From: Progne subis subis
Lineage: Eukaryota; Chordata; Aves; Passeriformes; Hirundinidae
NCBI GenBank assembly: GCA_022316685.1
Contig: JAKJHU010000666.1
Span: forward strand, 62,001-126,000
DNA: 64,000 nt
Direction of reading: 5' to 3'
The notes under the pieces are model-generated. The model searched no databases and was not told where the DNA came from. It worked only from the letters and a program-made list of their open reading frames with translations. Positions 13,803 through 26,654 of this stretch are shown piece after piece. Position 1 is the first letter of the stretch, and each line of letters starts with the position of its first letter. Made by a program: the position numbers and the translations under genes.

Positions 13803-14553
13803 TGACCAAAATTTTAGAAATCAAAATTTAGAATTTTATTGAGAGACAAAATGACAGTCTCGGACAGCCACAATTAAAAGGACAGTGTCGAGCCTGGGGT
13901 CGGCACTGAGTGAACTCTAATAACAAACTCTGCTAGCCTGTTATCTCCCCAAGTTCACATTTCTGGCTTGAAGCTGCCCCTTTTTATACACAGGATCGCT
14001 GAGAAGAGACGAGGCTCCGATGTTTTCCCCGTCCGCGGCAGCTTCATTAACTATTCATGTTTGGGTCTGGGTGTTCTGAATAGTTTTTCCTGGGTTAACA
14101 ATGACCTTAATGGCTGAGCCCAGGTGTGTCGTAGATATGTAATGTCCGGAGGAGGCGGATGAGATATGGATAGATATGATAATGTCCGGAGGAGACGGGT
14201 GAGATACAGATCTGATGTGATCATTCGGTTCTTGAGCTGTTCGTCTGCCTCTTCCGTGGTTTTGTGTTCTTTTCAGAGTTTCCCGGCAGAGGCATTTCGA
14301 TGTCATTCCTAGCATAGTCCTTGTGTCCCTTTTCTGGGACTGTGCTGCCAGCAGGGATACCCTGTACTTCTCTCTGTATGGTTTTTGTTTTTGCAGATAT
14401 AAAACTTACATGAATTAACTTTAAAGACATATATTACAGTTTTATCTCAGTTTTCTTAGAACATATGCAGGTAGATACAAACTTATATTTTATATGTGTG
14501 TATTACAATACAGACATACTCAAACACGAATTAACTTTAGGACATTTATCACA
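13803..14553 (-). mobile_element. Probable LTR remnant, minus strand
   Basis: On the minus strand there is a TATA-like TGTATAAAAAGGGGCAG (about 13979-13995), followed 140-150 bases later by the polyadenylation signal CAATAAAATTC (about 13833-13842). That is the promoter and poly(A) order of a retroviral LTR. The segment is richer in CpG than its surroundings and carries a 39-bp tandem duplication. Both ends are uncertain: the left end was chosen at a TG (13803), the right end at TATCACA (14553), with no target duplication. A related block occurs twice (ATTAACTTTAAAGACAT and ATTAACTTTAGGACAT, about 117 bases apart), so the right part may be a partial duplicate. I could not name the family. Confidence 0.5.
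14133..14210. repeat. 39-bp tandem duplication inside the LTR-like segment
   Basis: Two adjacent units start AGATATGTAATGTCCGGAGG (14133) and AGATATGATAATGTCCGGAG (14172), each ending in a GATGAGATATGGAT/GGTGAGATACAGAT type block. Duplicated enhancer-like units of this size are common in the U3 part of LTRs, which fits a position upstream of the TATA-like box on the minus strand. Confidence 0.75.
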
Positions 14554-17500
14554 GCTGTATTTTTAATAGCAATAAATAGATTTGGATTAATAAGAAGTTG
14601 TTTGGGTTTTTTAGATTGCTGTAGTCTAACAATGCATTCTTAAATTCTTGAATTTCTATCCAGGTAGTGTTTATGAGGCCCACATAAACTGCATGAGCTG
14701 TACTGCAATACTCTTAGAGGTGGGCAGACTGGGGCTTGTGGGGGTTATACTTGGCTTCCCCTGGCTGCATAATGGACACAGATATTGAGAGGGGGAAAAA
14801 AAAAAAAAAAAAGGCATAGTCATTAAGGAGAGTTTCTACTAAGGTGTTTTGTATGAGGGAAAAGAGCAGGTATGCTAGAAATCCTTTGTCTGTCTTGGCT
14901 AGGGATGAAGGTGGAGGTTTATAAAACAAGTGAACTGACAAAAGATCCACATACGCTTGAGCCTGCTTCCAGATTTGCAGGAGAGTGAGTCTGTGCAGTC
15001 ATTGTGGGTCCCTGACAGCTCCACTGCCAAAATGAATACCAGAATATAAGAGCAAGAGGCCCTGCCCCTGGACCTCGTTGTGAAAGGCTACACTGGCGAG
15101 GCAGTTATTTACTTTCATAACATTACAGCTTGCAATCAATACTCACACAGTTTGCTGAGCCCTGAGGGGACAAAATTAATGTTTTGGGTTTGTTTTTTTT
15201 TTCTTTCTATCTGGAGTCCACTGGCTTGTGTCTGTTACATGACTAGTTTTTAAACCAGCTCACCATGATTTTGAGAAGAAATTTTCAATGCAGAATTCAT
15301 CACCTGGGGAAAGAACCTTGGAAATAAATAGAAGCATGTTAATCACCTGATTTTCATCCCCTTACCCTGTCTAGCATTGCTGTGCTCTGTTCCTTCCCAT
15401 GCTAATCTCAATATTTCTGCTGTTGATCTTATTCTATGACCTGTGTGAACACCCTCCAGAAGTGTTGGCTTCCTAAGTTGTCATAGAAGGCTGGTGGGAA
15501 GAGAGGGGTTTGGAAATTTACTCACAGATGTCCATCTGAGGCCCGAGAGTAACTGGTTCTTTGCAGAAGCTTCATCCTTCCATTTAAATGTGTGGATTAG
15601 CAGCTTGCTTGGACTTAGGCTCAGCAGATATGGCATACAAGAGCACCATACAGCATATATTTTTGAAATACATTTTTAATATTGGGATTCCCAAAATAAG
15701 TTCTGTGCAGAGCTGGGAAGCTCCATTATAAATAAAAATATTTCTCATTCTTGCTAACACATAAGCAGCCAATTGGTCTTCTTAATAGCCCAAGAGGTTT
15801 CAGTAGAACAGTTAGCTAAGGAGGTTTTGTAAAGAAAAAACAAAAACCAGTTTTCTGGAGTAAAGTACAAATTTTCTGAATGAGGAAAATGTCTTTGAAT
15901 TATTTTTTTTCTTATAATACAGCATTTTAATAATTTAAAAATAATATTAAAATATCTTCTGCAAAATCCTGATGTTTTTGGGACGGTAGGGGTGCAGTGT
16001 TTTCCAGAGACTATTGTATTGATAGACAAAATTTTCAGTCTTGTGGTTTTGCATCACAGGGATAAGCTATGGTCCATTTTCCTCTCTGCCCCACATCCCA
16101 TAGGAGTTTCTTCTGTAGCTCATCCGATTTTCCTCTCATCTGCACCATTACATTGTTACCCTCTGTATTCTTGAAGTTGTCTTTTGCTTTCTTCTTTCCC
16201 TTAAATACCTCCCTCCTTTTCTCACCAGTTAAGAGCCTGAGGTGGGGACTGCTGGTTTTCTCCTGTTGAAATTGTTCAGTTTCCTCAATGCTTCTCAGTG
16301 CTTTGCATGGGGGGGGGGGGGGGGGTCACAAGTGGATTGGACTTGATTTCAGAGAGTGAAATTCAGTCACAAGCCCTTCATGATAGTATCCCAAATATCA
16401 GGGAGATCATTGGTTTCCAGCCAGAGTCTTGCAAGATGGTCAGGTGCAAATGAGAAATGGTGTTGATTATTTTTTTGTGAGTTATGCAAATGAGACACTG
16501 AACATAGAACTCTTGTGCAACAGTTTACAACGGTGATTTAGCATAAACAGAGTATATATCTCAAACCCATGATTAATTAAGACTATCAGTTGCAGTTCTG
16601 GATCTCAACTATGTTACTTTTGGAATGATAGCCTGATATATTTTCATTAAACTAATCATATAACTAATGTCTGTAATTCAGGATCCTTTATGTATAGGAA
16701 GGGTTACTTTAATGCTGACCACATCTGCTATATTATTGCTGTAAATACCTAAAGATAAATGGAGTTTTATCCAATCAGAAGTAAAAGAGCAATTTAGTTG
16801 AGTCGTGGATCGATTGAATGGTACAGTTCTCCTGGCAGAAACCAGGAGACTTTATAGTAAATTGTATCCTGAGGTGAGGTCTAGATTCAGTAAACTGAGC
16901 TTCTACTTTACCAGTTTAGCTCCTCTTTTCAGTCTTTTGGCAAAGTGGGACATCATGTGCTTATACAGGAGTGCTTTTGTAGACAGCCACCTGCCAAGGC
17001 CTAAAACTTAGCACACAACATTTATTTATGATCAGCCACTAGACAATTTCACAGTTAACAGCTAAAGATCAAACGCAACTCAGACATTCAGGTTTGAACA
17101 AACAGTTTCTCCAGTCTGACACCGTGGTTACTGGTGTAGCAGCCATGGTGTTGATTGGCTTTCTGCCTCTCAGTTCACAGTGAATAGGTAAAGGGCTCTC
17201 TAATGATATGAGCAAGTGTCTTCCCTCTTTGCCAAGCCCCGCTGTTGGTAGGACACACTTCCTCAAGGGCAACATGATCCAAAGGATAACTTTCTCATTC
17301 GTAGGTAAAAATTAGTGTGTTGTGGGCTATAGCAAACTGAGTGCCAGTTTTCAGGTACCTTCTAATTGTTGCAGCCATGATTTATTTTATTAATTTTATT
17401 GTTTCCAGGGAAGTGGTCTGCATTGTTTTGTCAGTGCACGGTAGACAAGCAGATGTTATGCCACAAAGCCACTTGTGCTTTTTGTCACATGGTTTGGCCT

Positions 17501-20500
17501 TTGAAGTGATTCATGCCACCACTGTGGTTTCAGTTACTTTCAAAACTGTAAAAAAAGTCTGTACTTGTACTGACTGTTTTTTGCCATAAAATCTTACTTT
17601 TTATTCCTTCAGCCCTTTTTGGTGCATTGGTTTGTTTACGTGGAAGAGAGCTCTGGAGAAAACATTTTAACCCTCTATTGTCCTGTTGCAACCTATGCAG
17701 AATTACAGGCATGTTCATGCAGAGATTGCACTGGGATAATGTGGTGTCTTTAGACATGTCAGGTGAAGTTACAAAGAGAGAATGTGAGGCTGTCACATCT
17801 CGGGGTGTGTTTGATCAGCCCTTGTTTTGTAAGGTTGCAGTGTGTGTTCTGCTGGTTCCAGCAGCAAGCAGGTCAGGGAAACCTGTATTCCTAAAATGTT
17901 CAATGAGGACTATGTGGTTCTTTTGCAGGCATTAACAAGCACATTTGAAGTACAGAGACTGTGTTATCAAGTGGACAGAGCACTTGACAGAAGCCTGAGA
18001 AAAATGTGCCTTTCTTCAGCCTATACATTGAGTCATTGTGTGATGTTTGGCAAATTGCAACAACTGCTCTCCCCCACCCCCCGCCCAGGAAACAGAGAAC
18101 CCTGCTTTACAGTGAGATCTGTAAGAGAGTGTATAATATAGTGATTTTAAAGATACAGTTCTTTGCCAAAGTTTGGATAAGCATTGTTAGCAGCAGCATT
18201 AATTTTAATTTGTTTCCTTAATTAAATGGGGGTTTGACATACGCAATTTGTGTTTCAATTGGGCAGACTGATCGTTGCTGCAGAGGTTTTGGTGATTTTT
18301 TTTACTTGTAAACAGAATTCTTATTTTAATCAGAGTAAAGATCTTTATAATTTGAAGCCAATTTCCAACAGAGGTTTGCAAATTGCTAACGTAAGGTTCA
18401 AGTAATTTACATAAGGAAATACTGATGTTTCAACTATCTTTTACATTGTTCCAGAAATAGTTGATGTTCCTTCTAATATAATATTTACACCTTGTTTTGG
18501 AACAGTGTTAGCTGCTGCTGAACAGATCATAAAATTAAGAGACACAAATCCATTTTTTTGTGTTTGCATCACATCCTGGTACCAAATGACTAGTGGTCAC
18601 CCTCCTCACCTCTGATCAGAGAAAATTTGGGATTCTGCTGTGAGGTGGTATCCACATGTGCCAGTGGCTTTGCTGATGCTGTGGTTTGTCGGGCAGCTCC
18701 TGGATTTGATACTGGTGGTCTCTAAGCTACTGCAAAACAAATATGCATTGATTCTGATTAACTGAAACATAGTTGAAAACTATGATGAACAGGGCCTGTT
18801 AGCATGTCTGGATTGTTGATTTGAGTATTTTCCACTGATGCCCGGATATCAACTGGCAATATGTGAAATACATTGTTCATCTTCTCTTCCTACCTATGCA
18901 AGACATGGCTTAAAAAACATAAGTTTGACTACTGTCTCCAGAGGAATAGACCACAAATTAACTGGTTTGATGTCTGATCACACAGAACAACGCTTGAATG
19001 TGTCTGTTGCAAAAACTTACAATATAAAGGCCCAGTGAATGCTAGTTTGTCCTAGATATTTCCTTCTTGCTGTTTGCCTCGTGCTCACATAAAAGGCTTA
19101 GAACATACCTGAATGGGGCATTCTAAAAGCCATTCCCCTGGATGGATCCCTGCGGCAAGAAAATATCTTCAGCTTGTATTCTCTTTTTCTTTGCTGTCCT
19201 TTTCATTGTTTTCAATTCACTTACTTATATTCTCTCCACTTGTTCTCCCAGGAGATGCCAGACAATAATTTCCTATACTGTAAATATGGGACTTTCTCAA
19301 AATGCACAGGTGAGGTAAAGTGTGCAAGATGAGAACTACTTTTAATTAATTCACAAATGTTACATTATATGATTGTATGTATTGTTTTAAGAGTGGAAGC
19401 ACCTCACAATACCAGAGTTACAGATTATTAATATTCGCTCTACAGTGGTCCCTGATTAGTAAGAATAGATTTGACCTGTTCTATTCTCATACTAACATAT
19501 CAGGCTTGAAAAGGTCACAGCTACTGGTATCTAGAAAGACTCTTACAGTTGTGCTCACATGAGTTCCTTAGCAATTCAGTCAAGTTGATAAAAATAGAAA
19601 TAATAAATGAAGAAGGCTGATGCTGATATTATAGCTTTTATTTGCCATTGCTTTGGTCAGAGGCTTTGCGCTACAAAAATTTGTTCAATGTGAAGAGATC
19701 TTTCTGGATTAGAGAAAAGGACTTATACTAAAACTTCTTTTACATTTTATTATGATTCTTTGAGCAAAACTGGGTCATCTCTGGCTGCTGTGGAGGCTGA
19801 AACATCTGGGCTTTGCTGTAATCTGTGTTTGCCTGTCAGTATCCTGGACTCATTGCCAGCTGAAGAGAGACAAAAGATGGTGCTCCCGCAAAGACTGCTC
19901 CTTTGCTTCCCTTTACTCTTGTCAAGTAACCTGATGAAAAGACCAGGTGTGACAAGCACTGGCTAGCTGAGGGTTTTCCCACAATCTTGGAATTAGCTGA
20001 TCATGCAACCATTTGGTCTCTTACTACTTAAGCCTGACACAAATGTGTTATCACATAGGAGAGAAGCTGGCATGTAAAATGCTTTCCCATAGGCAGTGCA
20101 GTTTTTTAAACCAGTGGTGCACAACAGGCTTAAAGGAACAGGCCTAGTGATAAACATCTGTAACATCGGGGTCCCCTAATGCTAAATCACGCAGTTTTAT
20201 ATGACTATGAACAGTCAGTTCCTTTTCTAGTTGTTCAGTTGCTTTCAATCATCTGTTGTGAAAGGTTTTTAAATTCTTGGATTGCCTTGCAACCTTCTGC
20301 TTTGGTTAGGAACACATCAGTCAGAACTGAAGGCATAGCCTGGAATTACAGTACAGTGGTATGGAAAACCTTGGTTATTTCTAACCTTAGTCTGTCAAAG
20401 GATTCATGAAGGTGCTGAGGTATTAACATCTCTTTGCTAAGTCATTTTAAAAACTGGATTTGCAAAGTTACTGACAGTGTATCTCCAAGATACAGAAAAG

Positions 20501-22320
20501 TTTCATTGAATAATGCTCTGTAAGCTACTCTGACTCTTTAACCTGACATTCCACCACGTTCCATGTGTTTGTGAAGTTACAAAGCCACATGGCACAAAGA
20601 GCTGGGGGTATCAAAACTGCTCTGCAAACATTAATTACTAAATTTTTTTCTGTGGTCCAAATGGGGTTGGATTACCTTGTCTTTTTTTAAGCAATGACGC
20701 TAACTTCTGAGATAAACCCCATTTTATCCAATAAATAAAGTTGAAGTCTGTTTAGAAAATTAGGTGTTTTGAGAATATTTGTATTTTAGAATGGGATACA
20801 GTATAAGATGGGAGTGTCTGAGGCACATCACAGGTGACATTCCTGACTATTTTGTTTGCCCTGAAACTGTATTTCTCAATGGTTAGCATTTCAGAAGGTG
20901 TTCTTGACACAGAATATGGCTTCACTGGAATCATGGTAGCTGTGCTGTGCCTAAATCCATCATATACATTGTCTATTTTACAACTCTGGGTCAAACTGTG
21001 AAAAGCTGAGATAAGAAATACATTAAGAAGTTCATAGGTGGTGAGACAAGAGCCTGCATCATGGTGCAGGTGGCAAGGGCTGGCAGCTAATCCAGCTCCT
21101 CCATCATAACCTCAGATGAACTCACTTGTGCTGATCATGGTATTTCTCCAAGTGACCCTGCTGAGAGCTGCTGAGAAAGTAGTGAACCCCTATGTGAACT
21201 TCATATGCCAAGGCCTGAGTTGCCACCCAGATGACAATGAGGTCAAAGAGTCCCCAGGAAGATGCTGTGCAAAACATCCTCTGCCAAATACATCAGCTTC
21301 CACCTCCCTCTTCCTCCCTGGCCCTGACACATGGAGGTGTTTGTCATCAGGGCAGAGTTTCTTTGTGAGTGTTGGAAGCAATGCTGGACCCACCTAAATC
21401 TGTGCTCTCGCTTGATGTGCTCAGGTTGAAATTGGTATCAGAGGATTTTGATACTCTCCTGTGTCTCATGCTTTGTGCAATCCTGCACCTGGCTTGGTAG
21501 CACCTCTGGAATACACACTGCTTTTTCAGCTCCACCTTCCCTTCTACTCTGTATCTCCCTGTATAGGCATTTAAACCAAACTTAGCTTCTTGATGTGTTG
21601 CCTCATGCGTGCAGAAAACGACACACACTGTCAGTAAAATTTCTTTGTGTTAGTCTTTTCTCTGCTTTTTCTACTTCTCATGCAAAAAGACTGTCTTAGC
21701 ACAGTGTTACAAGGTTATGTTAATTAGAATAGCAAATAGCCCAAAGTAATGCTAAGTGTGTAGAGTTTAGTGTGTTAAATTTATGAATTTCTCAGCACAG
21801 AAAGGCTCTGCAGAAAGGGCCCAAGTCTTCATTGTGTTTTTCTTGTATTTTCTTGTTACAGGTTGTGAGATTTTGTGCATAACACATGCTGTCATCTTGA
21901 GCAGATTTATACAGATAAACATTATGATCACATGTAAAGTTAGCGTACTGTAAGCTTGTCTCTTAAAATGAAAGTTTACAAGTAAATTACCAAAATCTCC
22001 TTGTTTAAAACACACTGTAGGCAGGTCAGTGGGCTAAAATTTGGGTTTTACAATTCTGGGGAAGAATCTTTTGCTTGGGAAAAGTATTGTGCTCCTTATC
22101 ACCCTTTGATCTGTACATGATGTATCTTGTAACCTATGTCTGTCCCTTCTTTTGTGTTGCAAAGGAGAGCTTTCTCAGGGTATTTTGTACACAGTTATAC
22201 CTTGATGTTCTTTGTAGTCTGTGTCCTTGGTCTATTAGGTCAGTGCTCTGTGTTATGAACCTCATTTTGGAGTTTGCAAAAATGTGAAATATACTGAAAT
22301 ACTTGTCTTTTCTTTTTCAG
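14554..22320. other. Noncoding DNA upstream of the PLPPR1 exon, presumed intron 1
   Basis: No exon or repeat family was recognised. It contains an A run at 14799-14813 and a 17-base G run at 16309-16325. A 93-codon frame with a signal-peptide-like start lies at 21116-21397 and is treated only as an observation. The sequence immediately before 22321 is a good splice acceptor tract. Confidence 0.5.
16309..16325. repeat. Poly-G run (17 G)
   Basis: An uninterrupted run of 17 G lies between CTTTGCAT and TCACAAGTGG. It is a mononucleotide repeat prone to length change and sequencing error. Confidence 0.97.
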
Positions 22321-22365
22321 GACATAAAGTTTTGAACAGTGCCTCCCCAAGAAGTGCGATAAGAA
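22302..22365 (+). other. PLPPR1: PLPPR1 splice acceptor and 5' untranslated part of exon
   Basis: A pyrimidine tract, CTTGTCTTTTCTTTTTCAG, ends at 22320 and marks a strong 3' splice site. The exon then has 45 untranslated bases (22321-22365) before the ATG. The ATG context is AAGAAATGG, with purine at -3 and G at +4, which is good for initiation. Start codon in the second exon, behind a noncoding first exon, fits what I recall of the human gene; the first exon would lie upstream of this window. Confidence 0.75.
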
Positions 22366-22428
22366 ATGGCTTTAGGAAACAATACCCAGAAAAGTTATTC
22401 CATCATCCCCTGCTTCATCTTTGTTGAG
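22366..22428 (+). CDS. PLPPR1: PLPPR1 first coding exon (partial gene, 21 codons)
   Basis: The exon encodes 21 residues beginning MALGNNTQ and ending IIPCFIFVE, followed directly by a consensus splice donor, GAG|GTGAGTG, at 22428/22429. This matches the N-terminus I know for vertebrate PLPPR1 (LPPR1/PRG-3), with two conservative changes (Val to Leu at position 3, Arg to Lys at position 9). The protein is a six-span membrane protein of the lipid phosphate phosphatase superfamily. It lacks the catalytic residues, is expressed mainly in neurons, and is linked to filopodia and neurite outgrowth. The final residues here begin the first membrane span. The exon ends in phase 0. No further PLPPR1 exon was found downstream, so the next one should lie beyond 64000. 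It could also be a W-chromosome gametolog, which the sequence alone cannot exclude. Confidence 0.85.
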
Positions 22429-25400
22429 GTGAGTGTAGCCTTCAGCTGCCAAGCCTACACAGAAGGCAGCTCTTCTCTGCAGGAATTAAGTCATTTGTTA
22501 GCCATTTTATTTGTAGCAAAGGATGCTGTCTTAGTTGATCACATAGATGTCCATCTTCATACTTAGTGCCAGCAGATCCCCCTGAAAAAAGTCCTGCGTG
22601 AGTTACCCAGATCTCAGATGCAAGCATGCAAGAACAAATAGAGACACTGTCTATCCACGACTTATCTCTCTGGTTTTCTGGCTAGTCCTGTGGTACTTGG
22701 CAGAGAATGGGCAATAGCTGCAGGTGTATGTCACCAGCAGGTGATTGCTTATCTTCCCAATCTTTCCTCAGACCTCTCTCCATCTTTGTGCTGCACAGGG
22801 ACTTAAACTCATTCAAGGAAATTTCTGATCTCACAATCTGAGGTTTCATGGGCTTGGGAAACAACACTAGGCTCTGATTTCAGTTCAGGTGGAACCTAAA
22901 ATATAGATGATTCATGCCTGACCTTTAAGTGTGATGAAGAAGCTTGGCTAGCACAAGGGCTGAGAACTGTCTAGCAGTGACTCTACAGTTAATGCTCCAT
23001 GTCTATGTTAAAGGCTGTTGATGAGGTGGGTTTTTATTTTAAACCATATAGTTGGCAGTTTGTGGATCTTCTTTTACTTAGCCTAACACTGATAGACTTG
23101 CCAGCATTCATTATTCAAATCCATGATTGTTCAGCTGGTGCCTATAAGGCTGGGACAGTTTTCCTGGCAAGGGAAGCAACTCTGTGTTTCCAGGGAGGAT
23201 GAAAGCTTTCATCAGATTTAGATAGCAAAAAAGAGATAACTGCCTGTAAATAACTACCTTCAGAGACACCTGTCTGATGTAGCTTGAATGGAATCCCCAT
23301 ATTTTGGCCCAAGTTCTGAGAAAAGTTGAGCTCTACCATAAGAGAAATGCTATGAACTGTCAAAGGATTAATTGCTGTTCTGATGGAGACAATGGGTCAC
23401 TGCTTTATTCTACCAGCTAGAGAAAGAAAGGGTAAAAATGAGTGAAAAGCAGAAATTCAATCAGAAAAACACTCAATAAAAACAATCAGGAATGAGATCT
23501 CTCAAATTTATTGCTAAACAAGCAACTCTGAATACTTTTAGTCTTTTAAAGAAATGAATGATGGGCCTGGCTGGCAACCTATGACAGTGACATAAATTAT
23601 TCCTCCTCTAGACAACACTGCCATGAGGATTTTTTTGCTCCATAAATGTACATTCCTTGTCCTTTCACATAGCTGATTTCCTGATTAAAATACAACATTA
23701 AATTAAAAATCAGTCAAAACCAGAGAGGTAGTGTCTGAAAAGATGTTCTCTCTGCTACGTTTGATAAAAAATGTCTTCTCTGCTTTGTCCACAGTATAGA
23801 TTTTTAATGTAGCACTACTGGGACTACAAATTCATAGACTTGTGTCAAGCATTGTAGCAATAAACATCAGGAAATCTAATTTCCTGCTGGGAGTACAGAT
23901 ATGATGGATAGTAGCCATTCCATCTGAAAAGTCCCTGTAAATCTTAAGGCACACTGGAGGTGGTATTCTTTTCCCACTGCTGTGTTTTTGCGACTAAAGT
24001 AAATGCTTTTCTTTTTTCAGAGGAGCTGCCCCAGACACCAAGCCCTGTGCTGGATTACCTGGGTTAGGACAGACCCTATTTTTGTTGTTTTGAAGCAACT
24101 ATGAGAATTGGTTAGCAGTGTGACACCTTGCTGCTGCTGTGAAAAGCAGGACAGCTAAAAATAATGTTGCCTGCTTTCCTGACAATGTTTTTCTGTGGGA
24201 AAAGAATCCAGCAGCAGCCATGCTAGCTGACCATAATAGGAAAAGAGATAGTGAGTAAAAATTATCATAGGCCTGTTCCCCAGAGTGTGCTGCTTCCCCC
24301 ACTGGAATCTTGTCCTCTGATTAAAAGTTTTGAGATATTTGATCTTAAGAAAATAATACTGAACTCTAATTGTCATGTCTGATGCCCTGCCAATAGTTAT
24401 TTGCTAACTGCCTACTCTGCAGTGTGCCTTCATGAAACTGTGGTAGCAGAGGTAGAAATGAGGTGTCACAAGGAGTTCAGACACTTTAAATACTGTCATG
24501 CTTCAGTCTGTATAAATATGACACAATTCCAGCCATTATTCTAATTTTCATTTTTTTCCCACTGAACTAACTTGTAGTAGTTGTTTATTATGGAACATGA
24601 CCTGAAGATGCATGGCTCATTATAAAAACTTAAGCTCTATGCCTGACTCTGCAAATCCCTTTTTAGGTTGAAAATATGAAAGTTTTAATAATAAAGAGAT
24701 AACATGTGATGTCTAATCTGAAATGACAGAAATATTTAATCAACATTTCCATTCCCTAATTGGAAATACAATGTCACGTTATGAGTGGATTTAAAGGCTA
24801 AATAGGGAATCATTAAACTAAATTTGATCCACTTATCAAATCTGAGTTCCTCTCCCAAATATTGCAGGCAGCTTTCTGCTCTTTATTATATTATAAGAGG
24901 TGTCATTATAAGAGGCTGCCATTTGTCACCAAATGTCTGTGAAGGTTTGGTGCAGTACATTTTGTTAAACACATAAACAATTAACTAGGATGTGCAGGAG
25001 ACGAAGATTCTCCTTATCCCTGCCTCCTTTGCGAACATCATCCTGGAAGATGTTAAATAGTAGTGCAAATATGCCCTACTCCAGGGGTTTCAGAGCTCTT
25101 TGGAGTCAGTGATGGACCCAGTGCATGCAGCAAATGCTGCAGAGCTGCTTTTGATATGCTCTGGACCTATCCCAACAAATGCCAATAGTGCACAGCGGCT
25201 GTGTGAGGATTTGTTTATGGCCAGAACTGATCACTAAAGTGGTCTCACGGATGGCAGGCAAGCCTAAGAGAAAGTAGGAGAAGCAGTGTCAGGGATGACA
25301 GGAAGAAAATTCCCATGTTCTTCTTTTTTCACTTATGCTGGCCTTTGTTTACCGAAGCTCTGTGTGGGGCATCTTCTCCCTCCTTCACCTGCTAGGACAG

Positions 25401-26277
25401 AGCAGTGTCAAAAACATCTACAACAACATTTCAGCACAGCTGTGCGATTATTTTGCTATTCCACTTTACAAGGTTTGATCCAAGGAGTGCTGTGTTATAT
25501 CCTTCCATGGACCATCTATGTGTGTGCTGGTTGAAGTCAGGGAGAGGTGCAGTCCTAATTGGCAGATGTGTTTTGTACATGAAAGTACAGCCAGTTTTCT
25601 ACAGATGAAGAATAAATTGTCAGAACAACTAAGCTTCCTGAGGTCTGGGCAGTGCCAGGGATAGAAGTGGGAGAAGTGCAATGCCTGGCAAATCCCAGTC
25701 CTCTTCCTGTGGGACTGGTGTGCTACCCTGAGGTCTTCATCCAGCTGTTTTCCATGCTCTCTGCTCTTGCCCTTTCTTTGTTCATTTCATTTGACAATCT
25801 GCTTCTAGGAGAAAACTCAGGCTCTCTTTCTAGGAGAGAGTCCAGTATGGCTTTGAATCTGGAAGGTCAGAGTGTTGTCCTTGCTTTTGCAGCCTATTTG
25901 ATGCTTATCATTAGTGACAGGAAGTGCAAGGCAATGTGATAATTGCATCTATAGCAAATAGATGTTGGAAGGAAAGTTTCGTACTGTTGAGTAAACAGCA
26001 TCCCCACAACTACGCATGACTTCAGGGGGAAGGCACGAGAGCAACTTCAGAGCCATTGTGTCTGTTTGAACGGTGGTTTTTGAAGTGTCCTTTTCCTCCT
26101 GCAAAGAAAACCTATTGGGAAGGATGAACCCAGAAAGCCCTATAAATATGATTGCTTAGATTCTGAGAATGTGAAACCTGTAACTGAGATAGAATTGAAA
26201 GTAAGTTTTGATGTTTGAGATGTCCTAGCTGCTGGATGCCTGCGAAAACCACCCCAATGTATGATTCATCCCACACA
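22429..26277. other. PLPPR1 intron 2, first part; no supported feature
   Basis: It starts with the donor GTGAGTG. AT-rich sequence follows with no recognised repeat family. A faint CR1-like block (AAGATGTTAAATAGTAG...CCAGGGG, about 25048-25088) is too weak to call. Confidence 0.5.
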
Positions 26278-26654
26278 TGTAACCCCCCCTGAAGTAGCAA
26301 GTATCTGTAGCCCCATTGGCACAAGCCTGTTACAGCCCACCTCGAGACCCCTTATCAGGGGGCTGCGAGAGTGGGCCTCCCTTCTGTTTCTTCTCTCTCT
26401 TGTCTCTTTGTGCTCTTCTCCTTTGCTCCTCTTTCTTGCCTCTTGCATCTTGCTCTTGGAATTTCTTTATCTCTCCCTGCCCCCACCTTCCAAGGCCATG
26501 CTACAGCTGCGCCTGGCAGCTCCGGACAAGGCCTCACGTCCCATACAATAAACCTCTTCTTCTATAACCCAACTTCAGAGATATCTCATCTACATCCATT
26601 TACACCGTCCTGGAGTCCGCAGCAGCAGCAGCGGGAGGAAGAGACATTTCTACA
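26278..26654 (+). mobile_element. Probable solo LTR, plus strand
   Basis: The segment differs sharply in composition from its flanks. It has a GC-rich start (CACCTCGAGACCCCTTATC), a long pyrimidine tract (about 26376-26470), then GCGCCTGGCAGCTCCGG, and the polyadenylation signal AATAAA at 26547-26552 followed by a short CTCTTCTTC tail. This order is typical of U3-R-U5 in avian class II LTRs. Ends were chosen as TGTAAC (26278) and TCTACA (26654). No target duplication supports them, so the borders may be off by tens of bases. Confidence 0.5.

Noticed and set aside
25020..25100. CR1-like block (GGAAGATGTTAAATAG ... CCAGGGG)
   Set aside because: Too short and diverged to separate from chance.
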